Shown: positions 33,230 through 44,520, counted from the first letter of the stretch. The stretch is DNA of 64,000 nucleotides from Ascidia mentula (GCA_947561715.1 OX387198.1:18665645-18729644), one strand, 5' to 3'. The notes: generated from the sequence alone by a model not told the origin. Translations and numbers: made by a program.

Positions 33230-34414
33230 ACTTTGCCATGGAACGGAGCCATCCTCACTATGGAAATAGTTTGCAAAGGTGTCTCGAACTTGAGATGCCT
33301 CGACTGGAGATCGTCTACCTGTTCTCTGCAATGGACAAAAGTTGGAGGCTGAAGCATTTTGACTTCTCCAAACTCCCCTTGTGTCTTCAAAGTCAGCTGA
33401 ATTTGGCTCCACGTAATGAAGTGATACTTTTTGTCTTAAAAAGTTATGCAGAACAGTGCAAGCTTTCACAACTAAATCCACTGTTTCCGGCTTAACTAAC
33501 AGTGGCCTATGAAAAACTCTAAATCGTGAAGCCATAATCCCAAAAGCATTTTACGGGCACGGGATAATCTATAGTTAAACACCCTTTGCTTAACTGTTAA
33601 ACCAGTTCCTGGATAAGGTCGCATTAGGTTTGTTCTCAAAGGAAAAGCCTCGTCACCTACAAACACAAAAGGAACTTGTATATCTGTGCCAGGTAATGAA
33701 TTTAACACAGGAAGGGAAAGCAAGTTATCCTTAAGCCTACTACCAAAAATAGAGTTTGACAAAATACTTCCATCACTTTGTTTTCCAAAAGAACCAATAT
33801 CCACAACAACAAAGTTATACAGGGCATCCACAACTGCTAACAAAACAATACTAAAGCTTTTTTTGTAATTAAAATAGAGCGATCCTGACTTGGCAGGTGC
33901 CTGAATTAACACATGCTTTCCATCAATGCTTCCAACACAATTGGGAAATTGCCAAAATGATTGGTACTCTCTTGCATTTTTTTCCCATCGATTTTTGTCA
34001 GGAACAGGCATAACTTCTGGTTGAAGTGTTTTCCATATGGCAGCACACGTATCAGGAATAATTTTGGAAACTGTGGACTTATGAGTATAAAAACAAAATT
34101 AAAAGTTAAGCCTGTTACCGCAAAGTTATAGCCAATCTTTCCCCAGCAGGTATTGATCTTCTTAACTGTGGCTTTCTCAATATCCTCATTTCCCTTAATA
34201 ACTTATGATATTCCCCTGACAAAAAAGAACCTTTACCATTTTCGATGCGTGATTGAAGAATAGGATGAACCCAATGACTTCTCGATTTTCTGATTGCTTT
34301 ACTTTGTTTGAATCTCATTAGTACATACAATAGCTTTAACTTTAATTTATAATTTGACTTTCCATTGCCCCGAAACCTCGGGATAGTTGGCTTTATCGTA
34401 AGTACAAGCTTCAT
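33230..34414 (-). pseudogene. PIF/Harbinger (HARBI1-like) DDE transposase, near full length
   Basis: Minus strand, from Met at 34414: RSHWVHPILQSRIENGKGSF and IPAGERLAITLR (N-terminal exon, to about 34120), an intron ending near 34080, then STVSKIIPDTCAAIWK, SFWQFPNCVGSIDGKHV (first Asp), VVDIGSFGKQSDGSI (second Asp) and FVFVGDEAFPLRTNLMRPYP (Glu). A small deletion with frameshift near 33545 removes the residues between RLSRAR and FGIMASRFRVFHRPLL; the rest continues as LVVKACTVLHNFLR to the usual VPWQ end. The DDE_Tnp_4 triad is complete, but the frameshift inactivates it. Confidence 0.85.
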
Positions 34415-34479
34415 GGTTTTTAGCTAGTTCAGTTTCAAAATAATAAAAACTCCTGCAATTGTCTTTCAGTTAGTTAGTT

Positions 34480-35898
34480 GTTGCTAACAAATATGTCAAC
34501 TTGGCGGCGAGTGAGCGCAGAGATGCGTGAAGTGATCGCAGTGTAAACGGAAAGTTCGCACCGCTTTGTTTCGCGTCGCACGACTGCGCATAGTGTAAAC
34601 CAGCCTTAAAGCTCGTATAGCTTGGCGACAATCAACACAACAGTTTTTTGATCTACTCTTTGACTTATGGTCTTGTTTGGCTCTGGTGATCGTCTCCCCT
34701 GTTGGTTCTCTCTGGGTCTCTGTTTTTTTGATGAATATGCACGTAATATATATAGCCAAAGAGAATATTACCAAGCAAATTAAGAACACCCCTTTGCAAG
34801 GGTATTATCGCACCAAATGACTGGAAAAGCATTCCTGTCGAGAGAAAGCAAACACAGACAGAGGTATGAAAATAAAATCAATTGGTTGTGGCACAAACAA
34901 GCCAAATCAAGACAACTGCTTGGTTTGGACAAAAATGACGGAAAGAAGGTAAAAAATGCAAGAAGCAGAAGACGTTATCGGGCTCGGAAGACTTGGCACT
35001 CAGAACCTTGGAGAAGCAAACAAAACAATATTGAATTACTCCAGTTATGATAAGCTGTTGTTAGAAAGAAGCTAACTGGAATACCAAAATTCGTGACAAC
35101 CTTGAGAGGATTCGAAATGTGGAATGGGATTTTGTGTTTAAAGATCAACCACACACAGAAGAAAATTTGCTTCCGCGCAAATCAATGATTCCCGCCCGAG
35201 CAAAGACCAGCTTAATGAAGAAACGACAGTCTACACCGAACTGGTCGAATCAAAAGTAAAAAAGAATTACACACACAGGAACAACCTCCCAATCCAACTG
35301 CAAAATCTGGTTTCGAAAAGAAAATTAGTAATTTGCAAAAGTGATAAAGATGAAAAATTTTTATACTAAATTTCAACGACTACCACAACATCATGCTGGA
35401 ACAATTCCAAAACCTAGACCAGAAGACTTGAAAGGTCGGTTAAAAAAATCAAAGTTCAAGACCTCTATGCTTTATCTGCCATTAGTAAAAACACGCTCTA
35501 CTGTCGGGATGAAACCATTACCCAGTCGAAACGTTGACACGCTTATGACAAGTAAACTATCTTTTTGTGATTTATTCTCGAAATACACCAATAATCGTGA
35601 AAAACATTGACATACATATGGGATACGTCTCGTAATATATGGTAACCTATTGGCCATTTGACTGCGTAGATTTTGTATTTTTTGCGATTTGTTTTATTAT
35701 AAATTTAGCATTCCGGACTATTGCACGGTCGCACCTATTTTATTCTGTTTTAGGGTTTTAGCGTTCATGCTTATGTTAAGTAGAAGAAAGCATACAAATC
35801 AGTGCCTCAGCAATTGTGAATGGCTATGGTGTCTCCATGCTTACCGCAAAAGCTTGCATCGTCTCCGACATTAGCGGCCAAACAAAGATGCCTCTGCA
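34480..35898 (+). other. Basic ORFs of unknown nature
   Basis: 34817-35050 encodes a 77-residue Lys/Arg-rich peptide (KNARSRRRYRARKTWHSEPW), and 35341-35610 an 89-residue frame, also basic. Neither shows a domain I know. They could be remnants of a second protein of the Harbinger element next door, but I see no Myb-like tryptophan pattern. Confidence 0.3.
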
Positions 35899-36026
35899 GG
35901 GACCTAAGTTTGCAGAGAAAAACACTGCCGTATATCTGACTCCTGAATCTATTAAAAACATCTGCCAAAGAAACTACCTTTGCGGCTTTTTAATTATTAC
36001 ACAAAACGATAAACAAACATACCTTG
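35899..36026 (+). repeat. Short TIR repeat copy A, left part (split by the BEL element)
   Basis: GGGACCTAAGTTTGCAGAGA and the next 108 bases are identical to 44521-44648. The rest of this copy lies at 42707-42995. TGCAGAGAAA at 35911 is inverted as TTTCTCTGCA at 42986, giving 10-bp terminal inverted repeats around a 405-bp unit. No coding capacity: a MITE-like element. Confidence 0.8.
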
Positions 36027-36443
36027 TGTTACATCTCCACGTCATTCATAGTGACGAAACAATGACCACTATGCGTAACACTTCGTTTCGAATGACATTG
36101 TTTCTTGGTAGTGATTAGTTTGCTTGTTTGCTGCGTGCTGGAAGGGTGAAATAGTTTTTGTCAGTAAAATTGTTTATTTACCCCTTACAGGAGACAATTT
36201 GGGCTTAAATAGTAATGCCATTTGAATAAGCTGTTATTTGAAAACGTGGCCTGATGAAAAACAGTTGGTGAGTGCTTGCTAGCATTTATTTTTCTTGGCT
36301 GTGTTGTGATCATGAACTTTTTATAGAAAACCGTCGTTACACAGTGAATTTAATACACCGGGAAAAGGAAACGGCGTGTTTCGAAAAAGCAGGCTACCCT
36401 TTATGAGACTTGGCCCTCGCAGGCCGGGCGTTCAGAGTCTACA
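36027..36443 (+). repeat. BEL/Pao 5' LTR
   Basis: 417 bp, TGTTAC...TCTACA. It should hold promoter and polyadenylation functions for the element. No clear TATA box is evident, and I could not identify the tRNA primer site in the following TAAAGAAGTTTTC. Confidence 0.95.
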
Positions 36444-36508
36444 TAAAGAAGTTTTCAACTGTTTTTCTAACTGAAGAAGTTTGGATTATATTGTAGCAGC
36501 AAATCACT

Positions 36509-39500
36509 ATGGAAGAAAATAGGGAAGAACAGTTCCAAGCGTTGCAGCGTTCTTTACAGGAATCGTATATCCGTACAGAACGTTTAATGGTTAGCCCAGA
36601 AAACTTGTCTGCGGTCCTAAGCTCTGTACAAGTTACAAACGAAAGATACAAGCTTCTTGTGGATCATTTGAACGTGGATGACATTGATGAGTCTTCACGG
36701 GATTTAATTAGACGACTGGCTGCTGAAAAACGGGAGTTTGACGTCCGGGTTGATGATTGGACAGCCAAGATCCGGTCTGCATCACCTTTGCTTTTCGCCA
36801 GGACTTCAAACAAATCCTCAGGAAGTAGAGCTTCAAGTTGTCCTTCATCGCCAAGTAAGAGTTCGAGCGTGAAAAGAACCGAGGCTCGAATTAAGGCGGA
36901 GATAGCTCGCGCAAAGCTTCGCCAGACGAAAGAAAGGCAGAAGGAAGAAGAAGTACGGCGCGCTGAGGAGCAGAAGATGCGAGAAAAAGAGAGAAAATTA
37001 AGAAACGACGCTGAAGTAAGTGAAGCGCAACGTGAAGCCGAGTTGGCTGAAATTGAAGCCCGTTGCTGGGAAGATGGATTTGGGCAAGATGACGTTTGCT
37101 CCCCCTCGCCGATGCAGGTTTTGCAAACAGCGATTGAGCGTCCAAACCATTCTCCGAATTTTGAAATGCAAGACCCTTCAAAAGTAAGTCGTTTGCCTGA
37201 TGCTGGCAATAATTTTCAATGTGACCTAAAACCTACGGAATTTCCCGCCCGTGTTCATGAAGCGCGTTGCAGCTTGGACGAACGTTTCCTGCCTCGTCCG
37301 AAAATAATGACTTTCAATGGTGATCCCATGGAATATTGGACGTTCATTCGTAACTTCGAAGCACATGTTGCTACTAAGGTTCATTCAGAAGAGTTGCGTT
37401 TGGTTTATCTACTGCAACATTGTGATGATAAAGTGCGATTAAAAATTGATCACTTAACAAAAAGACCTGTCGAGGGTTACCGCCAGGCCCGTCAAAAGCT
37501 TTTTCAGGAGTACGGACAGCCCCACATAATTGCGAATGCTTGTGAGCAGCTTCTCAAGAAGAGTCCTCGTTTAAAGGGTGATCAACCCGAAAGGCTGATG
37601 CAATTTGCAGACCTGCTGGAAAAGTGCCTTTCTACGTTGGATGACATCAATGAATATGCGGGTTTGAACTCACTCGATACGATGTTGCAGCTGATTGATA
37701 AGTTGCCTTACCGCTTACAGGAACGGTGGATTGAACGATCGGTTGAAGTTCTTCATCAAACCGGTCGCGAAGCCATGTTTAAACATTTTGTTCAGTTTGT
37801 TTTGGAACGTGCCGAGGTGGATAATTCTCTTTACGGTTGTAGGATTATGGGATCTAGACGTGACAAGGAGTTCGTTCAGCCTCTAAGAAAGACCAAAGCA
37901 GTTGCGTACGCTGTTAACCCGATAGAAGTTCAGCAGCGTCCAATGGAAAGGTCATCGCCCTCCAATTCCTGTCAGTTCTGCGGAAAATTACATGACTTGA
38001 CAAAGTGCTTTGACTTCAGGCGCAAAACGTACTCCGAACGAATAGAGTTTGTTAGCCGAAAAAAATTGTGCTTCAGATGTCTTGCTCCGGGACATCGCGT
38101 TCGAAGATGCAAGGCACAGACCGCTTGCGAGGAAAAGGGTTGTCCAAGTCACTACCATCATACCTTGTTGCACAAGTGCGTCCCCAATGTGAAGCCGGAG
38201 ACTCCAGCGTCGCCACTACCAGAGAAGGTTGCTACCTGCTCAGTGATAACCCCTTCCAGTGGCGAAGATTGTTCCGGCGACGTGTATCAGTGCGTAGTTC
38301 CGGTCCAAGTAAAATACAAGGGCCGAAAGGTTTTGACTTACGCGTTTTTGGATATTGGATCTACTGGAACCTTTTGTAACCAAAGGTTGATCGACACTTT
38401 GGGTATGGAAGGTGAAGCAAAGGAGATTGTTCTGCAAACCCTCACCGATGACGCTAGAGAGCATGCGGGTGTTTCAGCGAGTTTCGCTGTTTCCCCTGTG
38501 GGCGGTGGAGAGGAGATAGTTCTCCAGAAGGTAATATCCGTTGAGGAGATTCCCGTACGACCCAATCCTGTTTTTACTCCCAAAGGTCTGTTTGGCATAC
38601 CACATTTACGCAACATAAATTTTCCTTCGATCGAGGGAGGTACTGTAACACTTTTAATTGGTTTGGATAATCCAGATGCGCTGTTTATCCAGGAAATGCG
38701 TCGAGGTCCAAAGGGAAAGCCGTTTGCTGTCAAAACACCTTTTGGATGGACACTGTTTGGTCCCTCACTGTTTCCGTCTGCTGCATCGAAATGTCCGGTG
38801 AACTTTATTAAATCACGTGATAGTTGTTTACAGAAGCAGATATCTAGCCTGTGGGAGACGGATTTCGGAAACGAAACTACCGTGCTGGATTTTCCCACGT
38901 CCCGGGAAGATAGGAAGGCGTACGAGATTATGCGAAGCAACGTGAAGAGCGTGGAAGGTCACTACGAGCTGCCGTTACTTTGGAGAGAGAGCTCTGTCTG
39001 TTTGCCGGATAACAAGCCCATGGCTGGACGGCGATTGGAATACCTGAAGAAACGTTTGGGGAGAGATGACCGACTCAAGGAAAAGTACGTGGCTACTATG
39101 CAATCCTATATTGACAATGGGTACGCAAGAGAAGTACCCAAAGACGAAGTTCATTCATGTAATGGTGTTTGTTGGTACTTACCACATCACCCTGTTCTTC
39201 ATCCCCGTAAACCAGACAAGGTTCGTGTGGTTTTTGATTGTGCTGCGAAATATAAGGGGGTTTCCCTCAATGATGTACTAATGCAGGGCCCGGATCTTGT
39301 AAATAATTTGGTGGGTGTTTTAACTCGATTTCGCAGAGAAAGGTTCGCATTGGTGTCCGATATAGAGTCAATGTTCCACCAGATTCGTGTTACACGAAAG
39401 GATAGAAATGCTTTGAGATTTTTGTGGTGGCCCGATGGTAATTTAGCCAAGGAACCCACGGAACACCAAATGACTGTGCATCTGTTTGGGGCGACTTCAT

Positions 39501-42187
39501 CGCCAAGTTGCGCGAGTTTTTGCTTGAAGCAAACGGCTATTGATTTTGGCCACAACTTCGATACACATGCATCCTCGGTGGTAAGAAGGAATTTTTACGT
39601 GGATGACTGTTTAACCTCAGTTGCGTCAACAGCGGAAGGAATTCGATTGACGAAGCAGCTCTCGGATCTACTTTCTCACGGAGGGTTTCATTTAACTAAA
39701 TGGCTCAGTAACAACCCGTCGATTCTGTCTGAGATTCCCGAAGAGGAAAGGTCAAAGGTCGTGCGTAACAGAAGGTTCGGCGATGACGTCACGGAAAGAG
39801 TGCTTGGTGTGCACTGGGATGTGGAAGAGGATACATTTGGATTTAAGATCAATCTTCCCGAAACACCGATGACGCGTCGAGGGATCCTTTCTGCCTTGAG
39901 TTCACTGTACGACCCTCTTGGGTTTGTTGCGCCTTGTACATTGGGAGCCAAACTATTACTTCAAGGCTTGTGTAAACGTGGACTCGGCTGGGATGATTGC
40001 ATCTTGGAATCAGAAGCCACGCAGTGGAAGAACTGGCTAAGTCGTTTGCCAAAACTTCATGACCTGCGAATTCCTCGGTGTTTTAAGCCGTTAGGTTTCG
40101 GTGAGGTGAAATGTTGGGAATTGCATCACTTTGCGGATGCTTCATCCGTTGCCTACGGAGCCGTGTGTTACCTGAGGTTAGTCAACGTTGATTCGAGTGT
40201 TCACTGTGTGTTTCTTGTTGGCAAGTGTCGTTTGGCACCGCTAAAAACGGTGTCGATTCCTAGACTAGAACTTACTGCCGCAGTGTTGTCCGTGAAGCTT
40301 GATGTAATGATGCGGCGAGAACTTGATTTTGGGACATGTCGGTCTGTGTTTTGGACCGACTCCACAGCTGTGCTCCAGAGCATTATCAATTCGAAGAAGC
40401 GATTTCCTACATTTGTTGCCAATCGAATTGCAAAGATTGAAAGGCAAAGTGATTTATCAAGTTGGAGACACGTTCCATCGAAGCTCAATCCTGCGGACGA
40501 AGCTTCCCGAGGGTTGACGGTAGAAACGTTGGTAACGTCAGGGCGCTGGTTACACGGCCCCAAGTTCTTGTTGGAGTCCGAGGATCACTGGCCTGTCAGC
40601 CCTATCGTACTACCAGACTTGCCTGCTGAGTTCGTTTCCGAAAAAAAGCAGGAGGTGTCCATTCATTTGATTGTGGAAAAGCAATCCATTGTTGACCGGA
40701 TTATTAATCGATATTCTTCTCTACATCGTTTAAAAAAGAGCGTTGCATGGCTGCTTCGATATAAGCAGTTTCTTCTGTCGCGCATTCGGCGTGACAAAGT
40801 GCCCGTGGAGAAATGTGGCGTATCGGTTGAGGAATTGGATGCTGCCGAATTGGCGTTGATTAAGCACGTACAACGAGGACACTTCGTCGCCGAGTTTGCC
40901 GCTTTGGAAAACGGCTCACATGCGAAGACCTCTTTAAAACGACACATGCTCAAATTGAACCCTATAGTTGTTGATTCTGTACTACGTGTTGGTGGTCGGT
41001 TGGAAAGGGCGTCAATCCCGAACGATGCCAAACATCCGATAATCCTGCCGCATTCATCTCATTTTACTGATTTAATTATTGCAAGACATCATCGCCTTGT
41101 CGGACATTCTGGAATGGGACATACCTGGTCGTCGTTGCGCCAGAGGTTTTGGATAATCAAAGGTGGAGTTGCCGTACGCCGAGTGATCGGAAATTGCTTG
41201 TTCTGCAAGAGACGAAATGCTTCCGTTGGTGTGCAGATAATGGCCGATCTTCCTTCGGCAAGACTACATCCCGACGAGCCGCCGTTTGCACATGTCGGCG
41301 TTGACTACTTTGGCCCCTTTCCTGTTAAGCAGGGGCGAAGCATCGTCAAACGGTACGGAGCAGTGTTCACCTGTCTAACAGTACGGGCTGTTCATATTGA
41401 AGTTGCTCACAGCCTTTCAACTGACTCGTTTATCGACGCGCTTCGTCGATTTGTTGGTCGTCGTGGAAATCCAGTCCACATTTACTCCGACAACGGAACA
41501 AATTTCGTTGGTGCGGAACGGATTTTGAGGGAATCGTTGCAGTCGTGGAACTGTTCACAGATCGATGAGTACCTGAAGCAGAAAAACATTCGTTGGTCGT
41601 TCAATCCTCCGACCGCCAGTCATATGGGTGGTGCGTGGGAAAGAATGGTACGGTCCATCCGACGAATCCTGACGTCTTTGATGACTCAGCAAGTTGTCTC
41701 TGACGAGACATTGGCTACGCTATTCGTCGAGGTCGAGTCCATAATTAATTCGCGTCCTCTTGTTCCGGTGACGTTTGACCCTCGAGATGACGAACCCATC
41801 ACACCCAACCATCTATTGCTAATGAGATCGAATGCGAGCCTACCTCCCGGTTTGTTCGATAAAAAGGACTGCTACGTGCGGCGCCGTTGGGCGCAGGTTC
41901 AATACTTGGTGAACCAATTCTGGATTCGCTGGGTACGGGAATATTTACCAAATATCATCTCCAGACAGAAGTGGTTCCAGAAGAAGAGAGACCTCCAGGT
42001 CAATGATGTGGTTCTCATTGTGGATGATTCACAGCCACGGTCTAAGTGGTTGATGGGTCGAGTTGCGGATACGTTCCCCGATAAAACTGGAACTGTGCGC
42101 TCGGTGCTCGTGCAAACGCGACACAACCGTGTCAAACGACCGATTGCAAAACTATGTTTGATTGTCGCCGCGAATAGCGATGTTTAA
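36509..42187 (+). CDS. BEL/Pao Gag-Pol polyprotein, 1892 residues, intact
   Basis: Order by residue: coiled-coil, Lys/Glu-rich segment (about 125-185); Gag DUF1759 region (about 259-440; PRPKIMTFNGDPMEYWTFIR); zinc knuckles (about 489-550; CQFCGKLHDLTKCF, CFRCLAPGHRVRRC); aspartic protease (about 610; AFLDIGSTGTFC); reverse transcriptase (about 900-1100; RVVFDCA, LVSDIESMFHQI, FYVDDC); RNase H (about 1205-1330; FADASSVAYGAV, FWTDSTAVL); H2C2 zinc site (about 1525-1560); integrase core (about 1590-1710; HVGVDYFGPF, IYSDNGTNFVG, GGAWERM, complete D-D-E); C-terminal DUF5641-like region (about 1790-1885). Start chosen as the first ATG after the 5' LTR in frame. The fused single frame is normal for BEL/Pao. 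Long antisense frames are shadows. Confidence 0.97.
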   Translation: MEENREEQFQALQRSLQESYIRTERLMVSPENLSAVLSSVQVTNERYKLLVDHLNVDDIDESSRDLIRRLAAEKREFDVRVDDWTAKIRSASPLLFARTSNKSSGSRASSCPSSPSKSSSVKRTEARIKAEIARAKLRQTKERQKEEEVRRAEEQKMREKERKLRNDAEVSEAQREAELAEIEARCWEDGFGQDDVCSPSPMQVLQTAIERPNHSPNFEMQDPSKVSRLPDAGNNFQCDLKPTEFPARVHEARCSLDERFLPRPKIMTFNGDPMEYWTFIRNFEAHVATKVHSEELRLVYLLQHCDDKVRLKIDHLTKRPVEGYRQARQKLFQEYGQPHIIANACEQLLKKSPRLKGDQPERLMQFADLLEKCLSTLDDINEYAGLNSLDTMLQLIDKLPYRLQERWIERSVEVLHQTGREAMFKHFVQFVLERAEVDNSLYGCRIMGSRRDKEFVQPLRKTKAVAYAVNPIEVQQRPMERSSPSNSCQFCGKLHDLTKCFDFRRKTYSERIEFVSRKKLCFRCLAPGHRVRRCKAQTACEEKGCPSHYHHTLLHKCVPNVKPETPASPLPEKVATCSVITPSSGEDCSGDVYQCVVPVQVKYKGRKVLTYAFLDIGSTGTFCNQRLIDTLGMEGEAKEIVLQTLTDDAREHAGVSASFAVSPVGGGEEIVLQKVISVEEIPVRPNPVFTPKGLFGIPHLRNINFPSIEGGTVTLLIGLDNPDALFIQEMRRGPKGKPFAVKTPFGWTLFGPSLFPSAASKCPVNFIKSRDSCLQKQISSLWETDFGNETTVLDFPTSREDRKAYEIMRSNVKSVEGHYELPLLWRESSVCLPDNKPMAGRRLEYLKKRLGRDDRLKEKYVATMQSYIDNGYAREVPKDEVHSCNGVCWYLPHHPVLHPRKPDKVRVVFDCAAKYKGVSLNDVLMQGPDLVNNLVGVLTRFRRERFALVSDIESMFHQIRVTRKDRNALRFLWWPDGNLAKEPTEHQMTVHLFGATSSPSCASFCLKQTAIDFGHNFDTHASSVVRRNFYVDDCLTSVASTAEGIRLTKQLSDLLSHGGFHLTKWLSNNPSILSEIPEEERSKVVRNRRFGDDVTERVLGVHWDVEEDTFGFKINLPETPMTRRGILSALSSLYDPLGFVAPCTLGAKLLLQGLCKRGLGWDDCILESEATQWKNWLSRLPKLHDLRIPRCFKPLGFGEVKCWELHHFADASSVAYGAVCYLRLVNVDSSVHCVFLVGKCRLAPLKTVSIPRLELTAAVLSVKLDVMMRRELDFGTCRSVFWTDSTAVLQSIINSKKRFPTFVANRIAKIERQSDLSSWRHVPSKLNPADEASRGLTVETLVTSGRWLHGPKFLLESEDHWPVSPIVLPDLPAEFVSEKKQEVSIHLIVEKQSIVDRIINRYSSLHRLKKSVAWLLRYKQFLLSRIRRDKVPVEKCGVSVEELDAAELALIKHVQRGHFVAEFAALENGSHAKTSLKRHMLKLNPIVVDSVLRVGGRLERASIPNDAKHPIILPHSSHFTDLIIARHHRLVGHSGMGHTWSSLRQRFWIIKGGVAVRRVIGNCLFCKRRNASVGVQIMADLPSARLHPDEPPFAHVGVDYFGPFPVKQGRSIVKRYGAVFTCLTVRAVHIEVAHSLSTDSFIDALRRFVGRRGNPVHIYSDNGTNFVGAERILRESLQSWNCSQIDEYLKQKNIRWSFNPPTASHMGGAWERMVRSIRRILTSLMTQQVVSDETLATLFVEVESIINSRPLVPVTFDPRDDEPITPNHLLLMRSNASLPPGLFDKKDCYVRRRWAQVQYLVNQFWIRWVREYLPNIISRQKWFQKKRDLQVNDVVLIVDDSQPRSKWLMGRVADTFPDKTGTVRSVLVQTRHNRVKRPIAKLCLIVAANSDV

Positions 42188-42273
42188 TGTGCTGAACTAT
42201 TTCATGATTCGTTATTTCGTTGTTGATCGTTCGATGTTTGTGTTGCGAAATGTATTTCCTGGGTCATACATTT

Positions 42274-42284
42274 GGGTGGGGGTA
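42274..42284 (+). other. Polypurine tract before the 3' LTR
   Basis: GGGTGGGGGTA directly precedes the LTR start TGTTAC, the place where plus-strand priming is expected in LTR retrotransposons. Confidence 0.75.
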
Positions 42285-42701
42285 TGTTACATCTCCACGT
42301 CATTCATAGTGACGAAACAATGACCACTATGCGTAACACTTCGTTTCGAATGACATTGTTTCTTGGTAGTGATTAGTTTGCTTGTTTGCTGCGTGCTGGA
42401 AGGGTGAAATAGTTTTTGTCAGTAAAATTGTTTATTTACCCCTTACAGGAGACAATTTGGGCTTAAATAGTAATGCCATTTGAATAAGCTGTTATTTGAA
42501 AACGTGGCCTGATGAAAAACAGTTGGTGAGTGCTTGCTAGCATTTATTTTTCTTGGCTGTGTTGTGATCATGAACTTTTTATAGAAAACCGTCGTTACAC
42601 AGTGAATTTAATACACCGGGAAAAGGAAACGGCGTGTTTCGAAAAAGCAGGCTACCCTTTATGAGACTTGGCCCTCGCAGGCCGGGCGTTCAGAGTCTAC
42701 A
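42285..42701 (+). repeat. BEL/Pao 3' LTR
   Basis: 417 bp, apparently identical to the 5' LTR throughout; followed by the CCTTG target duplication. Confidence 0.95.
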
Positions 42702-42995
42702 CCTTGGTTTAATACACGTACAATGTTTCTTAGCATGCGCGTAATTTGGTTCGTTCCCTCTCGTACTCTCTCTGGTCTCTCCTTGGCTTAAGGCCGTGCG
42801 ACGGTATTTATAATATTTTCGAAAATGAGAAAAATGCGATTATTAAGGAACGTCGATTTCGAAATTAAAAATATAAACCGATTAACACATCTGGCGAATA
42901 GATTGACCCACATAAAATCACGGACGCGTAGACGACTCATTAAATTGCACAATTAAACACTAAAATTGACGTTTAAATAAAATAGTTTCTCTGCA
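42702..42995 (+). repeat. Short TIR repeat copy A, right part
   Basis: CCTTGGTTTAATACACGTAC to TTTCTCTGCA matches 44644-44956 except for 19 extra bases in the latter. It is the continuation of 35899-36026, interrupted by the BEL insertion. Confidence 0.85.
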
Positions 42996-44520
42996 GAAAG
43001 TCCCCCGCTGCGAAAGTGTTTGCTGGGTGAATGTCAGGTGTTCCGTAACATTTGAACGTGCACTGAAGTTCGATGTAGAATGTTGTCGCGATCTGTAGAC
43101 AAACTCGAACAAACAATAGTTAAAAGTCCTAGGCCTAAGTTACCTCATACGTATCGCGCGTTGTTATGATTTGTCAGGTGTTTTGTTAGTAATTTTCTTT
43201 TTATATTTGCGTGACAAACAGCTTCGGTTTTTGCGATGAAGCAAGTGACATTTAATTCAAGCGCTGGAACAACAACAAGGACAGAGAACTTGAGGATAAT
43301 ATACAAATAATAATAGCTTTGAGTATTGTCATGTGTCAAAAGTTCGAATTAATAGTGAAAAAAATCAAACATGTCTTTAGTAATTTCCAGGATTGGCATT
43401 TAATACAGTCCACTAGGTGACGGGCTTTGTGGGAAAAGGTGTTGCAATGTGAAATGTAACTCGTGTTTTGGCCGTAATCACGAATCTCCCACAAGGCAAG
43501 TTGTCGACACGCAGTGAAAATATATGTGTGTGATGCATCAAGCTGCGGTCTGAGAAAAATAAAAAAAAATAGTCGCATTGAAAATTACCAGTGCAAAATG
43601 AGCTAATGGGTAAATTACTAAGCGGATTTTTAATTCACCCACTGCACAATGCATGGCTTCAGGCTCAGCAACCAAGCGTGTATGGCTTCTGGTCACTTGC
43701 GAAGTTGAGGCGTCATCAGGTGCGCCGTGCGACTAGCAGTCATGTGCTGCCCTTCGGACGCGTTGTCCGGAATTGTGAAGAAAAAAATGTGTGCATTGAG
43801 TGAATGCGTCGCGGCCAGCGCGATAGCCCTGTGATTGCTCACTGAAAACACCATTCTGTAAATTATGCATTTCTCCTGTTTTTTTTCCTATTGACAAGTT
43901 GATTAATTAATGTAAAAGTTTACGTTTTGGAATTAACCATGACAATAACAAATCTAAAATCATTGTTATACCGTATCCTTTATCACAGACAACAAATAGG
44001 ATTATCATCGTCCGATGTTACGTCAATTTCGGGTAGAAAGAAGCCGTTAGTCCCACAATAAAAATAAGTAATTGACGATTCGGAGTCATGTATTAATAAA
44101 CGAAATTTAAAAACGTATTCAACAATATCGGCACAACATTATATAAGGTTGACATATGACGTAACCATTAAAATGCTGGTTAGACATTACGTAACAATAA
44201 TTAACATTTACTTACGTTTCAACAAAACATGCTTTTCAAAGCAGTTTGGCATTGAGCTTAATTATGCAATGTTTTAACGCAATAAAAATGCCCCAAACCT
44301 TTTCGAAATACCCAAGTACTTGTTTCTGTCGGTGTACCTGCTGTCTGCCAAAATATCTTACGCGGAACAAACCTGAAAAACTTGCTTGACATGGTTATTT
44401 CTCGTTTCGTAAGTTAATTAAATTCAAAAAATATCAATAAATACAGTTTAGCTGTTTTAATTGCGCAGTTATTATTTCAGAAGGTTTGAATTTGCATGTT
44501 CAAATATCACGTCAAAGGGT
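42996..44520. other. No recognisable gene
   Basis: AT-rich DNA between the two copies of the short TIR repeat. Short frames (43145-43803) show no domains. Confidence 0.4.

Larger units (their letters stand above)
36027..42701 (+). mobile_element. Full-length BEL/Pao LTR retrotransposon
   Basis: Two LTRs of 417 bp (36027-36443, 42285-42701) begin TGTTACATCT and end GAGTCTACA, and I find no difference between them by eye. CCTTG flanks both sides (36022-36026 and 42702-42706), a 5-bp target duplication as BEL/Pao elements make. The uninterrupted target is present at 44640 (CATACCTTGGTTTAATACAC). Between the LTRs lie a 5' leader, one long Gag-Pol frame and a purine-rich tract. Identical LTRs and an intact frame imply a very recent insertion, perhaps an active copy. 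Confidence 0.96.

Noticed and set aside
36664..42135. Long antisense ORFs (for example 181 codons at 36664-37209 and 200 codons at 38338-38940)
   Set aside because: They are shadows of the intact Gag-Pol frame and have no domains of their own.
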